Shown piece by piece: positions 1 to 5,501 of a stretch of 5,501 nucleotides of DNA. The translations under genes were made by a program, and so were the position numbers. Position 1 is the first letter of the stretch. Each line of letters opens with the position of its first letter. The DNA is taken from contig JACDCA010000639.1 in NCBI GenBank assembly GCA_013694635.1, positions 1 through 5,501 on the forward strand, in the 5' to 3' direction. Below the pieces are notes generated by a model, which ran no database searches, was not told where the DNA came from, and worked only from the letters and a program-made list of their open reading frames with translations. The DNA is from Acidobacteriota bacterium. Lineage in GTDB: Bacteria > Acidobacteriota > Vicinamibacteria > Vicinamibacterales > 2-12-FULL-66-21.

Positions 1-2121
1 CAGATGGGGATGATCATCGGCACCGCCGCGTACATGGCGCCGGAACAGGCGAGAGGGAAGCCGGCGGACAGACGCGCGGACATCTGGGCGTTCGGATGCG
101 TCCTTTACGAAATGCTCACGGGCAGACGACCGTTCGGCGGCGACGACATCTCGATGATCCTCGCCGCCGTGTTGAAAGAGGACGTCGATTTCACGGCCTT
201 GCCGCCTGAGACGCCTGCGTCCGTGCGCCGTCTCCTGCGCCGCTCTCTCGAGAAGGATCCACGCAAGCGCCTCAGCTCCATTGCGGATGCGCGGCTGGAG
301 CTCGATGATCGCGAGCAGGCCGAGGCGGACCACTCCACTCCCGCTTCGCATCCCTGGCGCCCACGCGTCATCTGGGGGGCGCTGGGAGCGCTGGCGGCAG
401 CGGTCGCAGCCGGAGTCATTGTTTCGTCGCGCTCAGGTCCACCGGCGACCAATCCAGTAGTGCGGTCGCAGATCACGCTGTCGGACAAGGCGCTGGTGCT
501 CCTCGGGGAGCGTGCCATGGCCCTCGCGCCTGACGGGTCGGCCATCATCTTCAGCGCCGCAGGCTCGAACGAAGAGCAACGCCTCTACCGGCGATCGCTC
601 GCCGATGAGACGATCACGGCTATCCCCGGCACCGATGGAGGACTGTCGCCGACTTTCTCGCCGGACGGCCAGTGGCTGGCATTTCAATCGCGTGGATTGC
701 TGAGGAAGATGCGCGCAGGCGGCGGGGCGGTGACGAGCTACGGCGAAGCGCTCCATCAGGGCGCGAGCTTCGGTCCCGATGGCACGCTGATTTTCAATCA
801 GCAGCATGGCGGCGGCCTGTTCCGTATCCGGCCGGGCGCTGCCAAGGCCGAGCCCCTGACCACCGTTGACCGTACAGGCGGCGAAGCCGGCCACCATTGG
901 CCCGACGTTCTGCCGGACGGCAGGCACGTCATCTATACCGCGGAGGTCGACGGCAAGCCGTACTCCGAGGCGCGCATCATGCTCCTGTCGCTCGAGACGG
1001 GACAGAGCCGCGCCCTCATCGACGGCGGGAGCGATGCGCGGTACATCCCGACCGGTCACATCGTGTACTGGCGTCTTGGAGACCTGTGGGCGGTTCCCTT
1101 CGACCTCCGCTCGCTGCAATCGAGCGGCACGCCCGTCGTGGTCGTCAAGAACGTGATGCTCGCGGAAGCCAACGGCGTTGCGTACTTCTCGGTTGCCGCC
1201 AGCGGGACGATGGCGTATGTGCCTGGGCCGGACGCGGAAGGGGAGCGCAGCGCGGTTCTCGTGGATCGCAGCGGCGCCGTGCGTCCCATAACCACGGAGC
1301 GAAGAGCGTACGCGCACGCGAGTGTGTCGCGCGATGGCACCCGTCTCGCGCTGACGGTGATTGCGGCGAACGACAGTCTCTACACGCTCGAGATCGACCG
1401 TGGCGCGCTGACCAGGGTCACGTTCGAGGCGGAGAACTCCCGGCCGGTCTGGTCCCCCGACGGTACGCGCCTCGCGCTCAGTCGCCACTCCGAAGGGGAG
1501 GTGCGGCAGGTGCATCTCGTTGCTGCCGATGGCGGTGCGGCGCCGGCGATCCTCCGGAAGTCCGACCGCACTGAGAGCCCTGACGATTGGTCGCGCGTCG
1601 GTAATGTTCTGGCGTTTACGCGCGTCGAAGAAGGGACCGGTGCGGACATCTGGACGATGCCCATGGACGGGGATCGCAAGGCGCGTCCGTGGCTGTCGAC
1701 GAGGTTCGAGGAATTTCAACCGCACTTTTCTCCCGACGGCCGCTGGATCGCCTACATGTCCACAGAATCCGGGCGCACGGAGGTGTATGTCCGCTCGTAC
1801 CCCGACGGCGCCGCCAAGCGGCAGGTTTCGTTCGACGGCGGCCTGGAGCCGCGATGGAGCGGGGACGGCCGCGAGCTGTTTTATCGCCGCGACGATCAGG
1901 TGCTGGCGACCGATGTGACGGCCGCCGACGGCGAATTGCGCTTTTCAGTGCCCCGCGTGCTGTTCAAGGGGAACTACCTGATCGGCAACACAGTACGTGC
2001 CTGGAGCACGTGGGACGTCCTGCCGGACGGGAAGCGCTTCGTCTTCATCCAGGACTTCGCCCGTCCCCGCACGTCCGTCACGCTGGTCCAGAACTGGTTT
2101 CAAGAGCTGAAAAAGAACTAG
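1..2121 (+). CDS. Hanks-type serine/threonine protein kinase fused to a PD40/TolB-like beta-propeller (5' truncated)
   Basis: This is a membrane sensor kinase whose start lies upstream of the window; 706 codons are visible, reading in frame from base 1. Counting from the first visible codon, the protein opens in the activation segment (GTAAYMAPEQ, residues 7-16, containing the APE motif). Subdomain IX follows (DIWAFG, 27-32), then the C-lobe with its conserved late Arg (DPRKR, Arg about 90). One hydrophobic Ala/Gly/Val-rich segment at 123-141 is a predicted membrane span. The rest is a propeller with PDG-type blade motifs, such as FSPDG (219-223), WSPDG (484-488) and FSPDG (576-580), ending in the characteristic NWFQEL tail. 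By analogy with the family, the kinase is cytoplasmic and the propeller extracytoplasmic, possibly sensing a ligand or protein partner. The ATP-binding loop, the catalytic Lys and the HRD/DFG motifs are outside the window, so activity cannot be judged. Substrate is unknown. The stop is TAG at 2119-2121. Confidence 0.93.
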   Translation, partial: QMGMIIGTAAYMAPEQARGKPADRRADIWAFGCVLYEMLTGRRPFGGDDISMILAAVLKEDVDFTALPPETPASVRRLLRRSLEKDPRKRLSSIADARLELDDREQAEADHSTPASHPWRPRVIWGALGALAAAVAAGVIVSSRSGPPATNPVVRSQITLSDKALVLLGERAMALAPDGSAIIFSAAGSNEEQRLYRRSLADETITAIPGTDGGLSPTFSPDGQWLAFQSRGLLRKMRAGGGAVTSYGEALHQGASFGPDGTLIFNQQHGGGLFRIRPGAAKAEPLTTVDRTGGEAGHHWPDVLPDGRHVIYTAEVDGKPYSEARIMLLSLETGQSRALIDGGSDARYIPTGHIVYWRLGDLWAVPFDLRSLQSSGTPVVVVKNVMLAEANGVAYFSVAASGTMAYVPGPDAEGERSAVLVDRSGAVRPITTERRAYAHASVSRDGTRLALTVIAANDSLYTLEIDRGALTRVTFEAENSRPVWSPDGTRLALSRHSEGEVRQVHLVAADGGAAPAILRKSDRTESPDDWSRVGNVLAFTRVEEGTGADIWTMPMDGDRKARPWLSTRFEEFQPHFSPDGRWIAYMSTESGRTEVYVRSYPDGAAKRQVSFDGGLEPRWSGDGRELFYRRDDQVLATDVTAADGELRFSVPRVLFKGNYLIGNTVRAWSTWDVLPDGKRFVFIQDFARPRTSVTLVQNWFQELKKN

Positions 2122-2133
2122 GGCTACGCCTTC

Positions 2134-2157
2134 GCGCCCCACGCGGCTTGGGCGTTT
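2134..2157 (+). terminator. Possible weak hairpin after the kinase gene
   Basis: GCGCCC (2134-2139) can pair with GGGCGT (2150-2155), giving a six-pair GC-rich stem with one G-T wobble and a 10-nt loop. Only three T's (2155-2157) follow before the run turns to CCG, so this is a poor intrinsic terminator. It starts 13 nt after the kinase stop codon and sits just before the -10-like box. A competing short CGCG/CGCG hairpin (2133-2136 with 2142-2145) is also possible. It may be chance pairing in GC-rich sequence. Confidence 0.25.
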
Positions 2158-2161
2158 CCGT

Positions 2162-2167
2162 TATACT
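2162..2167 (+). promoter_or_regulatory. -10-like box TATACT upstream of the S9 peptidase gene
   Basis: TATACT matches five of six bases of the sigma-70 -10 consensus and stands out as an AT-rich patch in GC-rich DNA. Transcription would start near 2174, leaving a 5' leader of about 20 nt before the ATG at 2196. No good -35 hexamer lies 16-18 nt upstream (2139-2144 reads CCACGC), and there is no extended -10 TG. The promoter may therefore be activator-dependent or use a lineage-specific sigma preference. It would serve the peptidase gene and, because of the tight spacing, the cytochrome gene too. Confidence 0.45.
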
Positions 2168-2186
2168 TTGCTCGCACTCAACCGTC

Positions 2187-2191
2187 AGGAG
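2187..2191 (+). promoter_or_regulatory. Ribosome-binding site AGGAG of the S9 peptidase gene
   Basis: AGGAG lies 4 nt before the ATG at 2196. It decides the start: the reading frame is open far upstream (to an ATG at 1689), but only the ATG at 2196 has a Shine-Dalgarno sequence, follows the -10-like box and opens directly into a signal peptide. Confidence 0.7.
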
Positions 2192-2195
2192 CCTC

Positions 2196-4205
2196 ATGAA
2201 ATCCCGAATCGCCGTAATTGCGGTCGTAGCCCTGTGCCTTCCGGTACTCCAGGCGCAGGACACGGGCAAGTGGACGACCGACCAGATGTTCAAGCTCAAG
2301 CGCGTCGGGCCGGTCGTGCCCTCCCCCGACGGATCGCGCGTCGCCTATGTCATCGGCGAAGCCCTGATGCAGGGCGAGAAGAGCGAATGGCTGACTCAAA
2401 TTCACATCGTCAATGCTGACGGCTCTGGCGCGTTCCAGCTCACGCGCGGTGACAAGTCGTCCACCACCCCGCGGTGGTCGCCTGACGGGCAGTGGATCGC
2501 CTTCGGCTCGTCACGCGGCGATACGAAGAACAACATCCACCGGATCCGGATCGATGGCGGTGAAGCGGAGCAGTTGACGTCCGAGAAGGGATCTGCGGGC
2601 GGCTTCGACTGGTCGCCGGACGGCAAGTCCATTGCGTTCACGATGTCAGATCCGAAATCCGAAGACGAGGACAAGGCAGCCAAGGAGAAGCGCGACGCGC
2701 GGGTGGTGGACGAGAACGACAAACTCACTGGCCTTTACGTAATGCCCGTCGAGAAAAACGCGGAAGGCAAGCGGCCGGCGAAGCGGCTGAGCGGCGCGCA
2801 GGTGCACGTCACCGGGTTTCACTGGGCGCCCGATTCGACGACGATCGCGTTCTCTCACCAGCGGAACAACAAGGTCTTCGAGCAGAACGACATCTCGATG
2901 GTGGCGGTCAGCGGCGGTGCATCGAGGACGCTCGCGGCGACCAATGCCAGCGAGTCCGGACCCGCCTATTCGAACGACGGACGATGGATCGCGTACACGT
3001 CGAGCGATGACCCGCCGACCTGGGGAGGCACAGGCACCGTCCGCGTCGTCGCTGCGACCGGCGGCCAGCCGCGGACGCTCGCCAGGACCTTCGACGAGCA
3101 GCCGAACGTCATTGGCTGGTCGGCCGACAACCGCGGCATCTATCTTCTCGAGACCCACGGAACGATTGGACGTCTGAGCCTCCTGCCAGCCGACGGCGCC
3201 CCGCCGGCGACCGTCAGCGCCGCCGACGTCAATGTCACGGGCGTCGCGATCAACAGAACGGCGACGGCGATCGGGCTCGTGCAGCAATGGGCTGACAAGC
3301 CGCCGGAACCGTACGTGTCCCGGCTGCAACCGTTCGCAGCGAGGCGAGTGGCCAGTGTTCAGGGTCCGGTCCCGACGGTCGCGAAGACCGACGTCATCCG
3401 GTGGAAGTCGCCCGATGGCCTGGAGGTTGAGGGGCTGCTGACATATCCCACCAACCATGATCGGGGCCGGAAAGCGCCACTCCTCGTTGCGGTGCACGGC
3501 GGGCCGGCGGGCGTCTTCACCCAGGCGTTCATCGGCACGCCAGGTCCATATCCGTTTGCGGTGTTCGCGGACCGGGGCTACGCGATTCTGCGCGTCAACC
3601 CGCGCGGCAGTAGCGGCTACGGCCGGAAGTTTCGCTACGCGAACTACCAGGACTGGGGTGGTGGCGATTACCAGGACATCATGTCTGGCGTCGACCACGT
3701 CATCACCATGGGGGTTGCGGATCCCGATCGTCTCGGCATCATGGGCTGGAGCTATGGCGGCTACATGACGTCGTGGACGATTACCCAGACCAAGCGGTTC
3801 AAGGCGGCATCGGTCGGCGCGGGTGTGACCAATCTCATGAGCTTTACGGGTACCTCGGACATTCCGGGGTTCGTGCCGGATTACTTCGGCGGCGAGTATT
3901 GGGACGTCTTCGACCGCTGGCGTTCGCGTTCGGCGATGTTCAACCTCAAGGGTGTCGCGACGCCGACACTGATCCAGCACGGTGACCAGGACGCTCGCGT
4001 GCCGATCTCGCAGGGTTACGAACTGTACAACGCGCTCATGCGTCAAAAAGTACCGACGAAAATGGTGGTTTATCCCCGGCAACCCCACGGCATCCAGGAG
4101 CCCAAGCTGGTCAAGGATGCGATGGAACGCAATCTCGAATGGTTCGACAAGTGGATCAAGTCGGGCACCACGTCCACTTCGTCGGAAGCCTCGGTCCGGC
4201 GGTAA
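2196..4205 (+). CDS. Secreted S9-family serine peptidase (acylaminoacyl-peptidase / dipeptidyl-peptidase-like)
   Basis: A complete 669-residue prolyl-oligopeptidase-family enzyme, expected to cleave peptides near the N-terminus in the periplasm or outside the cell. Residues 1-20 form a Sec signal peptide (MKSR start, hydrophobic core, likely cut after LQA); Cys14 has Leu before it, so it is not a good lipobox. Residues of about 25-385 form a propeller with motifs at Trp94 (WSPDGQ), Trp139 (WSPDGK), Trp210 (WAPD), Tyr258 (YSNDG) and Trp308 (WSAD). The alpha/beta-hydrolase domain (about 395-655) has HGGP (434-437, oxyanion region), NPRGSSGYG (468-476), nucleophile Ser519 in GWSYGG, Asp599 in GDQDARVP and His631 in RQPHGI. 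The triad is complete, so the enzyme should be active. Length is normal for bacterial S9C-type enzymes. A charged Glu/Lys/Asp-rich segment around 150-175 interrupts the propeller; similar segments are common in this family. Exact specificity cannot be read from the sequence. The downstream gene starts 17 nt after its stop. Confidence 0.96.
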   Translation: MKSRIAVIAVVALCLPVLQAQDTGKWTTDQMFKLKRVGPVVPSPDGSRVAYVIGEALMQGEKSEWLTQIHIVNADGSGAFQLTRGDKSSTTPRWSPDGQWIAFGSSRGDTKNNIHRIRIDGGEAEQLTSEKGSAGGFDWSPDGKSIAFTMSDPKSEDEDKAAKEKRDARVVDENDKLTGLYVMPVEKNAEGKRPAKRLSGAQVHVTGFHWAPDSTTIAFSHQRNNKVFEQNDISMVAVSGGASRTLAATNASESGPAYSNDGRWIAYTSSDDPPTWGGTGTVRVVAATGGQPRTLARTFDEQPNVIGWSADNRGIYLLETHGTIGRLSLLPADGAPPATVSAADVNVTGVAINRTATAIGLVQQWADKPPEPYVSRLQPFAARRVASVQGPVPTVAKTDVIRWKSPDGLEVEGLLTYPTNHDRGRKAPLLVAVHGGPAGVFTQAFIGTPGPYPFAVFADRGYAILRVNPRGSSGYGRKFRYANYQDWGGGDYQDIMSGVDHVITMGVADPDRLGIMGWSYGGYMTSWTITQTKRFKAASVGAGVTNLMSFTGTSDIPGFVPDYFGGEYWDVFDRWRSRSAMFNLKGVATPTLIQHGDQDARVPISQGYELYNALMRQKVPTKMVVYPRQPHGIQEPKLVKDAMERNLEWFDKWIKSGTTSTSSEASVRR

Positions 4206-4209
4206 GTTC

Positions 4210-4213
4210 GGAG
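4210..4213 (+). promoter_or_regulatory. Ribosome-binding site GGAG of the cytochrome-ankyrin gene
   Basis: GGAG lies in the 17-nt gap after the peptidase stop, 9 nt before the ATG at 4223. It supports that start, which leads straight into a signal peptide. No separate promoter is visible in the gap, consistent with co-transcription with the peptidase gene. Confidence 0.65.
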
Positions 4214-4222
4214 CAATCAACC

Positions 4223-5501
4223 ATGTGGAAATACGCACTCGGGATCGCGGGCATTTGCTCAGTCGTTGGCCTGTCAGGCGTAGCGAACGCACAGCAGCCA
4301 CCGAAAAAAATTGACTTCGCAACCGAGGTGCTGCCCATCCTCCGGCAGAACTGCATCACCTGTCACGGGCCCAAGGAACAGAAGAACGGGTTCAGGCTGG
4401 ATCGACGCAAGGACGCCATGCGCGGCGGCACGATCGCGATGATCGGTCCGGGTAACGCGGAGGGCAGCCGTCTGTATCAGAAGCTGGTCGGCTCGCACTT
4501 CGGGCCGCAGATGCCGCCAACCGGCGTGCTGCCGGCGGCACAGATTGCGACGATCAAGGCATGGATCGACCAGGGAGCAGAGTGGCCGGACGCGCTGTCC
4601 GGCGACGTTGCGCCTCCGCCTCCGGATCCGTCCGCTACGGAGCTGATGGACGCGATCCGTGCCGGGGATCGTCCGAAACTCGGGTCGATGTTGGCATCGA
4701 ACCCGACCGTTGCGGCCAAACGTGGGCCCGGCGGCGCGACGCCGTTGATGTATGCCGCGCTCTACTCCGAGGTGGAGACGATGAGGTCGCTCCTGGAGAA
4801 CGGCGCGGATGCGAAGGCGGCCGACGACGCGGGTGTCACGGCGCTGATGTGGGCGGTTCCCAGCCTGGAGAAGACCGCGTTGCTCATCGAGCGCGGCGCG
4901 GACGTCAACGCGCGCTCCTCCGACGGGCGCACGCCTCTTCTGATCGCCTCGGCCCTGCCGGGTTCAGCCCCCGTGGTCAGACTCCTTCTCGACAAGGGAG
5001 CTGATATCAAGGCCCGCGGACCGAGCCTGTTCGGCGACGTCACGCCGCTCGTACAGGCCGCGTACATCGGTGATGGTGAAACGTTCAAGCTCCTGGTCGA
5101 GCGTGGTGCTGATGTCGCGACCGCCGGTATCGCCGCGCTCGGTCTCGGCATGCGCACGCAGTGCAAGGGGTGTGTCGAGACGATGCTCGGCGCGCTGCAG
5201 CAGCCGGCGTTGATGACAGAAACGATGTTGGTCGCGTCACCGCCGAGCGGGCCGGCCCTGGCTACCGGGCTGCTGCTCGAGCGCGGCGCCGACATCAACG
5301 CGCGGGATCCGGAAGGGCGGACCGTGCTGATGCTCGCATGCGCGTCGGAAGCCGTTCCGGTCGACATGGTGAAGATGCTCATCGCCAAGGGCATCGACGT
5401 GAATGCGAAGAGCGCCGCGGGTGACACGGCGCTGACCTACGCGAAGCGGCACGGCAACACGCCGATCGTGCAGTTGCTCGAGAGGGCGGGTGCGGTGGAG
5501 G
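4223..5501 (+). CDS. Exported Planctomycete-type cytochrome c domain fused to ankyrin repeats (3' truncated)
   Basis: The frame is open from ATG 4223 to the window end, giving 426 residues and no stop. Residues 1-23 are a Sec signal peptide (cut likely after ANA). Residues 31-123 match the PSCyt1-type cytochrome c domain: an EVLPIL lead-in, heme motif CITCH (Cys44, Cys47, His48) followed by GP, a GFRLD segment, a PGN-x-EGSRLYQKL segment, MPP with Met97 as likely distal heme ligand, and a closing IKAWIDQGAEWP. A proline-rich linker (about 129-137) leads to ankyrin repeats from about 137 onward, recognised by G-x-TPLM/TALM helix starts and LLE-x-GAD-x-NA ends. The protein should be exported and heme-loaded, with the ankyrins as a binding scaffold. 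Partner and redox role are unknown. The sequence ends in a typical ankyrin tail (LLERAGAVE), so the stop may be close, or a further domain may follow. The start is supported by GGAG at 4210-4213. Confidence 0.92.
   Translation, partial: MWKYALGIAGICSVVGLSGVANAQQPPKKIDFATEVLPILRQNCITCHGPKEQKNGFRLDRRKDAMRGGTIAMIGPGNAEGSRLYQKLVGSHFGPQMPPTGVLPAAQIATIKAWIDQGAEWPDALSGDVAPPPPDPSATELMDAIRAGDRPKLGSMLASNPTVAAKRGPGGATPLMYAALYSEVETMRSLLENGADAKAADDAGVTALMWAVPSLEKTALLIERGADVNARSSDGRTPLLIASALPGSAPVVRLLLDKGADIKARGPSLFGDVTPLVQAAYIGDGETFKLLVERGADVATAGIAALGLGMRTQCKGCVETMLGALQQPALMTETMLVASPPSGPALATGLLLERGADINARDPEGRTVLMLACASEAVPVDMVKMLIAKGIDVNAKSAAGDTALTYAKRHGNTPIVQLLERAGAVE
4631..5501 (+). repeat. Ankyrin repeat array within the cytochrome-ankyrin protein
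   Basis: About seven or eight ankyrin units of roughly 30-36 residues cover residue 137 to the window end. Helix-start motifs lie near residues 171-175, 204-208, 235-239, 272-276, 365-369 and 400-404. GAD-type turns lie near 190-199, 221-230, 254-264, 291-300, 351-360 and 386-395. Residues of about 301-345 fit the consensus poorly and hold a CKGC pair. The repeat is visible in DNA as well: 4889-4914 and 5279-5304 match at 24 of 26 bases, both encoding the ERGAD(V/I)NAR turn. The first unit (about 137-168) is weaker than the next four. Confidence 0.85.

Noticed and set aside
433..1725. Long antisense open frame (430 codons) opposite the propeller of the kinase
   Set aside because: It is Arg-rich, has no recognisable domain, and lies wholly opposite a convincing gene; long antisense open frames are expected in GC-rich DNA with strong codon bias.
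2148..2153. TTGGGC as a -35 box
   Set aside because: It lies only 8 nt before the TATACT box, far too close for a sigma-70 -35/-10 pair.
1689..2195. Upstream extension of the peptidase frame to an ATG at 1689
   Set aside because: The extra 169 residues overlap the kinase-propeller gene in another frame, read as Arg/Pro-rich shadow sequence, and would bury the signal peptide that begins at 2196.
2646..4322. Very long antisense open frame (558 codons) opposite the S9 peptidase
   Set aside because: The product is Arg/His/Asp-rich with no domain or motif, while the sense strand carries an intact catalytic triad and signal peptide. It is a codon-bias shadow.
4561..5004. Open frame of 147 codons overlapping the cytochrome-ankyrin gene on the same strand
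   Set aside because: Arg/Gly-rich shadow in another frame; the overlapping frame from 4223 has a signal peptide, a heme motif and ankyrin repeats.
4762..5427. Antisense open frame (221 codons) opposite the ankyrin array
   Set aside because: Its low-complexity Ala/Ser/Arg composition and repeating look mirror the sense-strand ankyrin repeats; there is no independent coding evidence.
1..5501. tRNA, rRNA, CRISPR arrays, insertion sequences or attachment sites
   Set aside because: No cloverleaf-like, regularly spaced direct-repeat or transposase-like sequence was seen; nearly all of the window is accounted for by the three genes.

Overview
The window is high-GC bacterial DNA, densely coding and entirely on the + strand. 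It holds three consecutive genes: the 3' part of a membrane serine/threonine kinase fused to a beta-propeller, a complete secreted S9-family serine peptidase, and the 5' part of a secreted c-type cytochrome fused to ankyrin repeats. Kinase-PD40 propeller fusions, exported S9 peptidases and Planctomycete-type cytochrome domains joined to ankyrins are typical of Acidobacteriota (Vicinamibacteria-like soil lineages), with Planctomycetota/Verrucomicrobiota as alternatives. This placement is inferred from protein architecture; no marker gene is present.

Layout: 1-2121 is the C-terminal part of the kinase-propeller protein, whose N-lobe and catalytic loop lie upstream of the window. 2122-2195 is the only sizeable intergenic gap; it has a GC-rich inverted repeat, a TATACT -10-like box and an AGGAG ribosome-binding site. 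2196-4205 is the S9 peptidase, with signal peptide, propeller and alpha/beta-hydrolase domain carrying a complete Ser-Asp-His triad. After 17 nt comes the cytochrome-ankyrin gene, from 4223 past the window end with no stop codon.

The kinase gene probably ends its own transcription unit. The peptidase and cytochrome-ankyrin genes are probably co-transcribed from the gap promoter. Both of their products carry signal peptides and should act outside the cytoplasmic membrane, as should the kinase's propeller. A shared pathway is not demonstrated. No RNA gene, mobile element, CRISPR array or attachment site was seen. The most unusual element is the heme-ankyrin fusion, which also carries a CXXC pair without the heme-ligating His inside a degenerate stretch of its ankyrin array.
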